Shown piece after piece: positions 1 through 11,800 of a stretch of 64,000 bases of DNA. Numbering within the stretch: the stretch's first letter is position 1; every line of letters begins with the position of its first letter. Source of the DNA: Asterias rubens (lineage: Eukaryota > Echinodermata > Asteroidea > Forcipulatida > Asteriidae); NCBI RefSeq assembly GCF_902459465.1, contig NW_022985699.1, forward strand, positions 135,001-199,000, read 5' to 3'. The translations under genes were made by a program, and so were the position numbers. Under the pieces are notes generated by a model that was not told the origin of the DNA, did not search any database, and worked only from the letters and a program-made list of their open reading frames with translations.

Positions 1-244
1 CGCCACATTTGTTTTAATAACTTGTATGCACTGAGTCGCCAGACACACAAGGCCTGAAAGCCACAATGTGGCCTACAAACCATCTATCTTTCCAGGGGCC
101 GTTGCCACCTACTCCTGTGGCTGAAACAGGGTTACTCCCCTTTAGGTCCAGCCCATCGGATGTAGGCTTGGGTATCCTTCAAAAGCCTGGCTGGTTGAGC
201 AAATAAACACTACTTCCTAACATAAATAAACATACATCTCTGTC

Positions 245-316
245 TAAGTCTTGTATACGTACATGATAAATCATCGTGTACGTACACGATAAATTATCGT
301 GTACGTACACGATGAG
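245..316. repeat. Short palindrome array (CGTGTACGTACACG)
   Basis: Two perfect copies of the 14-base palindrome CGTGTACGTACACG plus a diverged third, spaced about 28 bases and separated by ATAAATTATCGTG-like linkers that are themselves partly inverted. The whole segment can fold on itself. Confidence 0.7.
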
Positions 317-944
317 AGAGAAATAATGTTTTATTGATGTGTCAGCACTAAAACGCTTCCGCACCTTTGGTAGATGAGTGCATCATAAAAATGAAATTGA
401 AACTGATATTGGCATGAGGTCCGCCCTTTAATGGTATAAAAGTCCTTACTTTCCTGTAAAATTGTCCTGGAGCCCTCATGTTTGTTGAATGTTAAAGCTC
501 CGTGCAGTCATGATAATGATTACTGGTGCTCAAAAGTGCTGAAAGTGTTTTGAGTTAAGCTGTTCACCTGAGTTGACATTCATATCAAGTGTCACTCCTT
601 GAGCGACAGCAGCTTTCATAACTCGCGCAGTTTTGCACAATCACTAACCAACATTTTCAAAAAGAGTCGAGTATTGGTAATTATTCAAAATAATGTTTAG
701 CATAAAAACTTACTTGGTAACGAGCAATGTGAGAAACGGCTTCCTTTGAAGTAACACCGCTGATTTCACAATGACTAGTATAAAATAATATTGTCGTCTA
801 GTTAATGAATCACATTTTCTTGATTTGTGTAGGCCTATTAATCATAGACGTTAAACCAATGTTTGCGAGAGAGATTTGCTGTTGCCAGCTTGCTGTTTAT
901 ATCCCGTGAGGAGTTTGCGGAGTTCCCTTGATGGGAAGATCATT

Positions 945-993
945 CAAACAAACAAACAAACAAACAAACAAACAAACAAACAAACAAACAAAC
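945..993. repeat. (CAAA)n microsatellite
   Basis: About 12 uninterrupted CAAA units. It may be the 3' tail of a lost LINE, since the 18-kb LINE ends in the same motif. Confidence 0.9.
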
Positions 994-1469
994 ATATTTT
1001 TTGAGAAAGGTAATTTCAAACATATTGTAAAGACTTCAGGCCTGGGCCTTTTTAGGTATCTGAAGGCACACACACTTGTGCAACAAGGGTGTTTTTTCTT
1101 TTCATTATTCTCCTTCAACTTTGATGACAAATTGAGTCCATATTTTCACAGTTCAGTTATTTTATGCATAATGTTTGGATATACAACACCAAATATTGAA
1201 CTTTGACAATTACCAAAGTTGTCCGGTGCCTTTAAGGGGTTTTAATATAACGATACAGCCAATAAACAAACGCTGATATGCCACAATTTTATAACGACGT
1301 GCATGACTGGTTCATGAGGAATTGGGATATATGCGGGTATGGTATATAATTATTCTCACTTTATAATAAATTATATAGGACTTTATAAGATAGATATCTG
1401 GAAATGTTACCACCTACCGCTCCAGCAAAAAGTGTAGGCCTTCATTATATTATACAAACAGTATTTTTT

Positions 1470-1600
1470 TAGTACCCATACACCGATGTGTGTTAGCACT
1501 GTATACTCTGTACTTTCCCTAGGCCTGTGAAAAACAATATCACAGGCATATTACTGGGATGGGATTCGAACCCACGACCCTTGCAATTCTAGAGCAAAGA
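1470..1600 (-). repeat. tRNA-derived SINE (minus)
   Basis: The reverse complement carries the B box at 1573-1561 (GGGTTCGAATCCC) next to GAATTGCAAGGGTCGTGGG, then a SINE tail with CCTGTGATATTG. Confidence 0.65.
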
Positions 1601-2065
1601 ATGTAAATAACTTTGGATTGGTAGGTCAGTGAAGCTCAACATGCATGTATGCTTCGCTTTTGAAAAGGGCAAGAACACTAAAGGCATTCACTCCTTGGTA
1701 AAGGGCACCCTAAATTTCTATTGGAACATTTCAAGGGCACCAAGGCAACCAAGGGGTATGGAAGCTATCCCCCCCCCCCGAACTGCCTTATTGAGACCTC
1801 TCTTTTTCTTTTTGTCTTTTGATTTATTCTCGGTCTTCGTTAACAAATGTTGAAACATCTGTTTCGCCGTCTGCTTTCAGATCCTTTTAATGGTTTTCGT
1901 AATTACCACATTAATAACTCATTTAATTTATATAGCCTATAACTACAGTAAATTAACAGTAAGTGAATAACAATTATAGTCATTGGAAGACTACTGGTTC
2001 AAGTGATATGGTATAATATAGTGGTAAATATAACTGGGTCATACTTAAAGAGGTTTTCAGTTTGA

Positions 2066-2450
2066 TTAAAGGGAGTGGACACTATTGGTAATTACTCAAA
2101 ATAATTATTAGCATAAAACCTTTCTTGGTGACGAGTAATGGGAAGAGGTTGATGGTATAAAACATTGTGAGAAAAGGCTCCCTCTGAAGTGCCATAGTTT
2201 TCGAAAAAGAAGTAATTTTCCACGAATTTGATTTCAAGACCTCGGATTTAGAACTTGAGGTCTCAAAATCAACCATCTAAACGCACACAACTTCTTGTGA
2301 CAAGTGCTTTTTCTTTCATTACTATCTCGCAACTTCGATGACCGATTGAGCTCAAATTTTCACAGGTTCATTATTTTATGCATATGTTGAGATATACGAA
2401 CTGTGAAGGCTAGTCTTTGACAATTACCGCTAGTGTCCACTGCCTTTAAA
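2066..2450. mobile_element. MITE-like element, reference copy of the GTGGACACTATTGG family
   Basis: A 385-base non-coding element with inverted ends. The left end reads TTAAAGGGAGTGGACACTAT and the right end TAGTGTCCACTGCCTTTAAA. TTAA-like bases at both edges suggest a TTAA target duplication (piggyBac-like), which is inference. Other full or partial copies in this window: 993-1235, 8892-9276, 9271-9646, 13041-13367, 15125-15287, 16206-16360, 34269-34651, 48319-48677, about 48905-49108, 53273-53640 and 55097-55477, plus a solo end near 14266. Confidence 0.8.
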
Positions 2451-2512
2451 GGATATTATAGTCATGGATGGTGAACATTTGTAAGCAATATCTTGCCTTC
2501 TGAGATTGGGCC

Positions 2513-2690
2513 CTGGACCCAATTTCATAGATTGTTGCTGCTTAGCAGAAACAAGTAGGATACCAGTCACGTGTACATGTAACATACAATGTGAGCTGGT
2601 AACCAGATTCTGGTAAGCATTTCTATGTTGTGCTTATCTACTTTCTGTGCCTTAGCAGCTCTATTAAATTGGGTCTGGTCCCCTTTTCAG
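2513..2690. mobile_element. MITE-like element of the CCCAATTTCATAGA family
   Basis: Left end GACCCAATTTCATAGATTG, right end CAGCTCTATTAAATTGGGTC, inverted to each other, with a diverged interior. A much better preserved copy lies at 46941-47180. Related degenerate copies lie at 45691-45915 and 46290-46495. Confidence 0.65.
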
Positions 2691-3243
2691 AGAACTGCTT
2701 AAGCAGAGTTAATAGCAGGATACCAAAAAAGGTGCATGTGACATGGAAACTTGGTTGGTGACGTGATTCCGGTATAAACACAAGTAAATTTTGCTTAATA
2801 GCTACTTTTTTTCCCCTATGTGGAATTGGGGCCGCAGGTGCAATGGGAACTGGGTGCTAAAATGAAGTGAACGCTTGCGTCGTTTTAATGCAACCTCTGA
2901 GGCCGAAACCACGGCCACCACACAGGAAAACCCACCTGAGACCGTACATTTCCCTTACATGTTAATTTGATATAACTGGTCTACCAGTTTATGATTTGGT
3001 GTCACTTTTGGCGCACAGAATTCAATTATTTCAACAACTCCACCCTACAATGTCAGATCTTATATTATTACGATTATTGCAATTTCTTTGCGAAGCTATG
3101 ATCTGTTTTGCAGGGAGCACACAGGAAATAGTTCTTCTATGTTTCCCCCGGGCATAGATGGCTATCAGGACATTTAAAACAAAAAACGTTTGATTTAAGA
3201 TAGCACCTAACCACAGGTATTGACAGAATAGGGAGACGGTCAA

Positions 3244-3345
3244 CATAAGCTATAGAGCTCGTTTGGTAGAGTGCCGGCATTTAGAGTGCCGGCATTTTAA
3301 GCCGGAGGTCTTTGGACCAAACTCCGTTCTAGTAAGTTTTTCTTT
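3244..3345 (+). repeat. tRNA-derived SINE head (degenerate)
   Basis: TAGAGCTCGTTTGGTAGAG resembles the A box of a tRNA promoter and GGTCTTTGGACCAAACTCC a decayed B box, but GCCGGCATTT is duplicated between them. It is not a functional tRNA. Confidence 0.45.
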
Positions 3346-3389
3346 GTTCAACCCTAACTTGTTGTATGGATATAAAAATGTCTGCCGGT

Positions 3390-3880
3390 GTCAGATGCAA
3401 TCGTGTCCGCCATGCAAAACTGTCCGCTCCGGCAATTTTGCATATGCAATCGTGTCCGGGGCTATGCAAAAACCGTCCGGTGGACATGTACAATCCATGA
3501 CTGTATGTGTGCGCGTAAGCGAGCGTGCATGCGCTGAACCTACGTATTTTATGCAACATGGGTATTCACGTATTTTATGATCAGCAAATACCCAACTGCA
3601 GAACATTTCCCATGTCATCCATGACATGCACTTATATGTAAAAAATGGCGAACGTGTTCCGTCGACCAAGAGCGTTTTGTTTACTGCAAGGCGGTTTTGC
3701 ACGGGGCGGACACAACTGCATATGCAAATGTGTCCGGACGGACATATTATTGCATTATGCAGCAGCGTCCGGGCGGACACGATTGCATATGCAAAACCGT
3801 CCGGCGGACAATATTGCATATGCAATAATGTCCTCCGGATAGTATTGCATAGAGGACATAATTGCATGCGGCACCGGTAG
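3390..3880. repeat. Alternating palindrome array (GTCCGSCGGAC / TTGCATATGCAA)
   Basis: About a dozen short palindromes of two kinds alternate every 20-30 bases, densest at 3700-3870: GTCCG-type cores and TTGCATATGCAA-type cores. One copy contains the octamer ATGCAAAT. The sequence is open in several frames on both strands because of this regular structure, not because it codes. Confidence 0.7.
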
Positions 3881-4033
3881 ACAAATACTTTGTGCAAAAG
3901 TTTGTAATGTTCAAGAAGATTTGATGTCCCTTGGAAATCTTGACACCGGATATTAAGTCCCTCATTGGGAAATAAACATGGACTTAAGGAGAATGACTCA
4001 AAAAGGGCGCTATCAGTAGAATTTTGTACACAG

Positions 4034-4287
4034 GGTGCGTTCGATAAGTTTCCCTGGGTCGACCCCGCGGTTCTCACTCGGGTGATCCCCTGACAAGAGC
4101 TCAATCGAATGATCACACTCGCCCTCTCATGGTGACGTCATGCACATCGGGTCACCCTCAAGTGACCCACTCCACAAGCAGGGCACTGGGGGCTGACCCG
4201 GTTGAGCCCATGGAATGACGTCAAAGCTATTCGAACGCACCGGGGCCAGACCGGGGTCGATCCAACGAAGGTAATCGAACGCACCCA
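4034..4287. mobile_element. MITE with GGGTGCGTTCGAT ends
   Basis: A 254-base element with inverted ends: GGGTGCGTTCGATAAG on the left and ATCGAACGCACCC on the right, extended by GGGTCGACCCC and GGGGTCGATCC inside. It has two TGACGTCA palindromes. No coding capacity. Confidence 0.75.
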
Positions 4288-5391
4288 CAGTGTGTCACAG
4301 TTAGTTCGCCTTAGTGGGGAGGGGGCACACAGAGTCTCATGCCACTTCTATTTTTAAAAATGATATTTGGAGGCCTACTGGTTTCTCCTTATTTGGTGGG
4401 TTGAACCCCCCAACTGCATGCGTCTGTCCTTTTCATCTGGCACCCATCACCACTCTGCCGTCACACCTTTTAAAATAAGACAGGAACCCGGCTATATAAT
4501 CGAATCGTGAAACATTTGATGCTATGGTTAGGTAGGACTACTTTATTTGCTCAAGATCGCTTTCAACCAACAAAGCGGGAGAAAGACAAAACAATTAAGT
4601 GTACAAAATGTTTCTTAATGGTATGATCAAAAAGATTGTGAAAATAATGTTTAACATGGCCAAAATCTTGATCATTCTGAGATAAGTGTATATTTTTACT
4701 CTGAAATATTGTAAAATGGCATACATGGTATACTATTTAAAGTTCCTCATAACACATAAACATTAATTTAATATTTTACATGGGTTGATTATTTAATAAT
4801 CCTTTATACAGCTGCAAGAAGCAACGTAATCCACACTTATCGCAAAAATGGAAGATTGGCTTTTTTGGAAGTACTAGGGCTTACACATTAAACTAACAAA
4901 TAATCATGAGTTGCTGACTATTGTTCATTATTTTAACAACATCAAATATGACATTTTTTGATTCATTAACTTTTACTCCGGAGCAGACGCTACCCCAAGA
5001 GGGTAACGGCAATTGTTTATTGGATTTGAGGCATTGCATGGTGAGGTATCAATATATACTTGGTTTGCGGTAACACCATGTGTGTATCTACTTGCTTGCT
5101 TTATTCTACTGCCGCGGAGTAGCTAATCGGAGGTTCAGGAGACTTCTCAGTTTCCGACAATTGGCGTAAGCTGCACCTAGTTAGTCAATGAATTGATATT
5201 AGTCAACTGACACGAATGAGTCAATGAATTAAAAACATTCAATAAATTTTAGTGATGACAACTATATATTCCGACACCCCCATGTTCCAAAAACCCATTT
5301 CCCGGTGATTTACACACTGTTATTGGTTGGGGGGTAATTAGAGCAAGGGTTAGACAATACAGAGTGTAGGAAGAGGGGTGTCAAAGCATAC

Positions 5392-5718
5392 AGCCGGCCT
5401 AAGGTCGACCTATACGGATTTCTTGCGCCCGCAACAAACCGTCGGCAACGCGCAGTCAAAATATGCCCAGGTCAGAACAGCTGAGCAATACGGTGCGCCT
5501 GCGATTGGTTCCCGACCGTCAAGATCACGTCGTACAAGTTGAAACTGTTCTACTCTTGCGACTGTTAATTTTTTTCAAGTGGCGATTGTTTCCGATTGTC
5601 TTGAAATCATTGCAATTACGCTCAGGTCGTAAATAATCGCCGACTAAAAAGTTCCCGAGGGTCTTAGCTTAGTCGCAGCGTGATCCTGACTGGGTTTTTT
5701 TTTTACCTGAGGCCGGCT
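5392..5718. mobile_element. MITE with AGCCGGCCT ends
   Basis: A 327-base non-coding element, GC-richer than its surroundings. The inverted ends are AGCCGGCCTAAGGT and ACCTGAGGCCGGCT (one mismatch). It lies downstream of the K2P gene. Confidence 0.65.
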
Positions 5719-5934
5719 TTAGTGTAATCAACTAAACCGTTACAGCCAATGGACTAAAACAAGCCTATGGATTAAAATTAGTGAATATATTAAAATGTTT
5801 CAAACACATCAAACTGGATGACTCTTATGATTTCAGAAGCGCTTTATTAAACTTGAGTTTATTCACATTATCATTATATTGCAGCAAGTATTGGCAATAA
5901 ATTGTTTTGAGGTGATGGTGGAGGTACATAATTA

Positions 5935-5940
5935 TTTATT
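5935..5940 (-). terminator. Candidate polyadenylation signal of the K2P gene
   Basis: AATAAA on the minus strand about 72 bases after the stop codon. This is plausible spacing, but no cleavage-site evidence is available. Confidence 0.45.
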
Positions 5941-6011
5941 TTAGGCAGTGAAAGTTATTTTAAAAGATACTTAGGGTATAAAATAAATAACGATGAGTAG
6001 ATGATCGAATA

Positions 6012-6238
6012 TTATTGTGGAGGTTGGTCTGAGTTGATACTATTGTACGTGGAGAAGGGGATGCTTGTAATGTCAGTTTTCTCGGACCCTGTGTCGTCGT
6101 CGTCGTCGTCGTCGTCGCCTGCTGTTGACGAGTCAGTCATGGGGACCATACTGGCGAAGATGCCGCCCATGATCTGTGGGATCTTGACCACCGTCTCGCA
6201 GAGAAGGAGAAGTGAACCGACGCCTATTAGTAGATAAG
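6012..6238 (-). CDS. KCNK1/KCNK6-like: K2P channel exon 4 (M4 and acidic C-terminal tail)
   Basis: The acceptor TCCAG|CT at 6239/6238 joins in phase to give CCTAYLLIGVGSLLLLCETV, matching the TWIK M4 region. The tail has an Asp8 run encoded by a perfect (GAC)8 repeat, which may vary in length between individuals. The TAA stop is at 6014-6012. AATAAA on the minus strand follows about 72 bases later. Confidence 0.85.
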
Positions 6239-8799
6239 CTGGAGAGAAGACACAACAAATATATCATTTTTTTTTTTTAAACTATCCTAAAATTTAACAG
6301 CATTCTATAATAAGGGAATCAATGTGTGATGAAGAACGCTTTTTACTGGTGTTATATCACCCGTTCAAACACCCCCACGTGATGCCCTCTCGACCAATCA
6401 GAATGGATAAACTGTCTTCGGTATTTATGAATGAAAACATCACACCAACTTGTAGTAGAGAGGACGGTGAAGAAATTCAAATTTTAGGCGTGGGCGGGAA
6501 AATCCTATAGGGGAAACCCAAACAGTCATAAGTGTTTTATTTAGTAATTTCGGCTTGTATTTTCCCCGCTTTTTCTGGATACCGTCCCTTAATCCTTTGC
6601 TCCTCTTTTTGCTATTAAAGTGGATAAGTTTTTATTTGTGTCTGTGCCTCTGAAAAAGGTCTGGTTTGGATCGAAAGATAAGGTCAACTACCCTACTTAT
6701 TATATTATGGATTATATAATGTATTGATTGTTTTATTGATTATGAAACTTTGGAGGGGTGTGTCCAACTTGTGGTGTGAATGTCCTTGAGCAGGACTGGT
6801 GGTTGAGCTAAGGTTGTGAGCAAACACTTTCAATTGATTTTGAGAGGTTGAGATTTATGAGGGCATTGGTTGACATAGGGACCTGTTTACTTGGTATTGT
6901 ACACATAAGACTGTCTTTCCATTTCAAACTGTACTGCAAAAACTGAGGTGTCGAAATTGACACCATTAGTTTTGTTACATTATGCCCACAATAATCGAAT
7001 TAAGCACCGTATGGTGTTAAAAAAAATGTAATTGTGTCGGCAGATAAAAGTGTTAATTTAACACCCTGTGTTGTATAAAATGTTGATTTACTTCAGGTGT
7101 CTACATGTGACAACACCCATGGTGTCAATTTTTAAAACGCAGTGTTTGCAGTGTGGCCCTCTATTGTTCCAAATTGGTACAGTTGCCCAAACAGAATGTC
7201 GATTTTAACCACACTGACACTACCCCTTTAACGTCCCATGTATATAGTTTCAGTTTATAGTTGTTAAACATGTTTGTGCTTCGCATGCAGTGCATGAGGC
7301 GTTTGTTGCCAGCTGCGGTTTATTGAAGCTGTATTGTCTTAGATCTAATTAATACATATACTGCTCGTTTGCTGGCCCACGCAGATGTTTTTGTTATCAT
7401 CGAATCGTGGCCTTAAATTAGGATGCATGAATGGGTTGATAATATTATGAATATGGTTTTATGGTTTTACAATATACAGCTTGTCGTCCTGGGGAATAGT
7501 AATCTGTTAAGTTTGAACCATTTGTTTTGGAATGAAGATGACATGTGTTGTATATAGGCTCGATTGATACAGACAAATAATGTGAGCGAATAATTGCGAC
7601 AAATTGGACGTCGCTCATTTAGTCATTTATGTTTATTATCAGGATGTTAACTTCAATCTAATAAATGTGAATGATCCGATTTTATGTCACCTTTTTGAGG
7701 TAGCAGTAAAATTTATTTCATTCATTAATTTTATTTTATTACCTTCATTGACAAATACATAAAAAAAGACATCGGTGCAAAAGGGAAACAGCCACACCCA
7801 AAATTAGTGACGAACCTTATCAAAATAAGACATGACTTTGGAAATAACAATTAAATACGTCCCGCTTTTTCTGGTTCCCAAATGTCTTTGCTCCTCTTTT
7901 TGGTATACTTTAAATATATATTTTGTGTGTGTGCTTGTCTTATACTTCTTGCGTAAGCCCGTTCCCATACATGTTTTACAACAACAAAAACATTTAAAAA
8001 GTTAAAACAATAGTATGTATAAATTAACTTGCAATTGTTTATTTCCGAAGGAGGGGATAATTGAAGCAAACATACTGACACTAATAATATACTTTATAAG
8101 AGATGTTTTTAAAAATTTGCATCGGGGATAAAGAATATTAGTTCTTGAACTGCTCTAGAATTGCAAGGGTCGTGGGTTCGAATCCCACTCGAGTAAACAT
8201 GCCTGTGATATTTGTTTTCTTCACAGGACTCCGGGAAGTACTGAGTGTACAGACGTGCTAACACGCATTTGTGTATATAAGGGTAAAAACTAATAACAAT
8301 ATACTTGTAAATGTGTGTTGTTGTCAAACGTGCCAGCTCGCAACATTTGGACCACAGTAGATGGATCGATAATGACGTCATTAACCGCCATCTTTGATGA
8401 CAAATAATACACGCTGCACATGACTCTTAGCCAATGGTAGCCTGCCAAGTGTGCACGTGCATGTTTCGTTAATGAAACATCATTACACCCGCCCATTTTC
8501 ATTCTTAAAAAAAAAAACATTAAAACCACATCGTCTGCTCGGGACTCTAGCTCATTAAATGCAATTTGTATGGATTTCATCAAATTGCTTTTACACTTTT
8601 TGGTGCTCGTGGTAAATCTCGTTTATTTGGATTTGGATGCATATTCTCAACGCACTTATTAGTAACGAGCATTGGAGAGCAAAACGAGAAGGGAGAAGAC
8701 AATAAAAATCAGTTTTGGACCAAGAGTGTATTTCAAACCATTTTTGGGCAAAACGAAACATTCCTTTTCTAAGTAGAACATTTCTTTGTTGACTTTGAT

Positions 8800-8841
<42 letters not shown>

Positions 8842-11800
8842 CGAAGTTTTCATTTAATAACCTTTTGATTATTATGAGTATGAAATTGCACTTTAAGGCA
8901 GTGGACACCATAGACATGTTTTCTCACTTAGTGTATCCCGACATTAGGAATATAATAATAACAAATCTGTGAAAATTTGAGCTCGACCGGTCATCGAACG
9001 TTGCAAGAGAATAATGAAAGAAAAAACACCCTTTTTGCACAATGTGTGTACTTTCAGTTGCCTTAGTAATAAAATACTTCGGGCCCTTTGATTTCTGAAG
9101 CCTTTTAATATTTGAGTGAGAAATGACTTCTTTCTCAAAAAAAACTGCGTTACTCCAGAGGAAACCGTTTCTCACAATGTTTATACTATAAACAGCTCTC
9201 CATTCCTCGTTACCAAGTGAGTTTTTATGCTAACAGTTATTTGAGTAATTACCAATGGTGTCCACTGCCTTTAAAGCTACTGGACACTGTTGGGAATTAC
9301 TCAAAATACTTGTACGCATAAATAACTAGGCCTACTTGGTGACAAGAAATGGAGAGTTGCTGATAGTATAAAGCATTATAAAAACAGCTCGAGACAGAAG
9401 TAATTTTCCACTAAAATAATTATTTGATTTTGATTTCGAGACCTCAAAATAAGATTTTGAGGTAATGAAATCAAAAATCTGATGAAAACACACAACTTTG
9501 GGTGTTTTTCTTCCATTATTATCTCGCAACTTCGACGACCAATTGAGTTCCAATTCACAGGTTTGTTATTTTGTGAGAATGTTGAGATACACCAAGTGAG
9601 AAGACAAGTCTTTGACAATATACAAAGGTGTCTAGTGCTTTTAAAGCACTGGGCTGTTTTTAGCACCAACCTGTACAACACAAGTAGTATAGACTCCTGT
9701 AGTCTGCATACGGGCTGTCATAGGGTTCGTTCCCAGGCACGTAGTCTCCTAAACCAATCGTCGAAATAGAGATAAACACGAAATAAAGACTCTCAAGAAA
9801 GTTCCACGTGTTTTCCAACTTGTCAAAGATGGCGGCCGGGATGACGAAGAACAACGTGAAGACGATGAGTGCGATGATGATCAAGTGAACAATGTGGATC
9901 CCAAGATTGTTGAACTTGTCCTCTGTAATTGGGTAAACGAACAAGCAAAGGGTGAAGAGTTTATCTTGGAACTATTAACTACCGGGAAGAAACTATATGA
10001 GTAGACTGCCGGGACGCCAAACTCATCATAACTTAGGATTTATCCTGACACATTGAACCCGTCCTAACTCGAGATAGGATTAATCCTAGCGTTTCGTGAA
10101 ATCGGCTGCTGGTCCCCTAAGACGGGTGTTGGCTTTCTCTGTAAACTCATGTACGTCAGATTTGACTGCGAATCTCCATGACCATGAGGGACATGTAAAT
10201 GAATGGGAGGTCAAATGTGATTATGGTCGTGGGCTCAAGGTAGATCTTTGGCGTAAGTCAAGAGCCTCCAAGTGTGACGTAAGATGTTCAGGCAAGTTTA
10301 TAGTGAACAACTCGTGAGATTGTTTATTAAGTACCATGTCCGTGTAAGACCCAATGGCTATTTTAGAAACAATTATTTATTTTTTTATTTGTTTTTCTCC
10401 AGAAGACGATCAGAGCATACTGATCGAAACGTCGAGTTGAAACCAACTGTTTTTCAGAACCACCCCAACTCATTAGAGATAGTCATTACATGGTGTTACC
10501 GCAAACCTTTCTATATAATTATAAACATCTCTGAAAAATGAATTGACAATTAAAATAATTATAGTTTCAATACATCAGGGAGTCCTTGTTAAGTAAAACA
10601 GAACCATAACCAGAGACAAGTCCGTCCCACCACAAATACCACCGGTTGAACAAAACAGAACGAACCATAAAATGACTTTGGGCAAACATTGCTTGAACAA
10701 ACCTCATGTTGCTGAGTTACCAGTGGCTGGACAAGTTATAGTGCAAGATTAGGAGATAAAAGCCAAACATAGGGGGTACCGAAACAATATAACAGAGACA
10801 TTAACTAACCTAAGAGTAACAACTACAAGCTTATTTTGTGTATGAGTAATGGAGTTTTGTGTAGAAAACTTTGGATATTATTACATGAGTGTACCAGACG
10901 GGTGGGGATGCATTGTCTTTCGTTTCATATGAAGGCAAAAGAAGATTTAAATAAATTTATTTTTTACGACGTTTTTAGGTATTTTTTTGTCAAAATGGTA
11001 AACTACTCGCTGTGAAGAGACTTTAAAAACAAGTTGTCGGTATTTTGAACCGTATCCTGTGAGGGATTCTGAACCAGTGAAGGTCAGCAATAGACCTTTA
11101 TCCAGTGCTGCCTCCATCTTGGTCATGTCCCTCATATCGAAAAACAATAACGAATGCTAATAATCATTGTGAAAATAGGAACCAGACTATTTTGTTCTTC
11201 CAGCCTCGGTTTGGTATCATGATATCAATGGGAGAAATTCAAGATGGCTGCACCATGATAAAGGTCCATAGGGGAGAAGTTGGTGTAGTGTGTGCTAGGT
11301 CATGTGGAGCACTCTTGAAGGACTTATTTTGAAGGGATTGTAAACGATCAAGGATCTTCTTTGTGATGCCATTGTAGTTCAGGCGAGATGCTACCAAGGC
11401 CTTTGTTATCCGTTGTTTGTACAGCCTTGGGTAAAACTTGCATAGCTGTTTAGATCCAATGTGTTCATTTTGAGAGATTTTTAAACTGTTTTGATCTAGA
11501 TTCATGCTATAAAATGTTCTATGGATATTAGTGTTATGAATGATTTACTCATGCTGGTGTGAGAATTACTGTGTGAGTTGGTTTGGCATGATTATAAATA
11601 ACAAGTGTTGGTGTATGGTCAAATGTGCTCTATTAAAGGCATTGTACGCGTTTGGTAATCGATCCTTGTTTGTATGGTATACAATACTGTGTGAATACCA
11701 CTGCGTGCATGCGCTGTTGGAGAATACAATCGCGACCTTTGCCCTTCAAATCTGCATGACTGACTATGTTTCATATGTATTAATTGTGTGCCATTAATTG

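Larger units (their letters stand above)
1..2065. other. Intergenic region, no gene seen
   Basis: Holds a repeat also present at 24430-24510 and in reverse at 53090-53170 (61-180, around TACTCCTGTGGCTGAAACAG), a small palindromic array (245-316), a (CAAA)n microsatellite (945-993), a truncated MITE copy (about 993-1235) and a tRNA-derived SINE (about 1470-1600). Frames seen here are short or made of the microsatellite. Confidence 0.6.
6239..9670 (-). other. K2P intron 3
   Basis: No coding sequence seen. It contains a partial duplication (6565-6610 and 7860-7905, both with CCGCTTTTTCTGG and TTTGCTCCTCTTTTT), a tRNA-derived SINE at 8145-8290, a poly(T) run at 8802-8838 and most of two MITE copies at 8892-9646. 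Confidence 0.7.

Noticed and set aside
897..1206. Open frames on both strands with CLFV or QTNK repeats
   Set aside because: Produced by the (CAAA)n microsatellite and an adjoining MITE fragment.
3391..4116. 241-codon minus-strand open frame
   Set aside because: It runs through the alternating palindrome array and into the GGGTGCGTTCGAT MITE. The protein is repetitive (HMQ, CPPDG, CICN) and reflects the repeat, not a gene.
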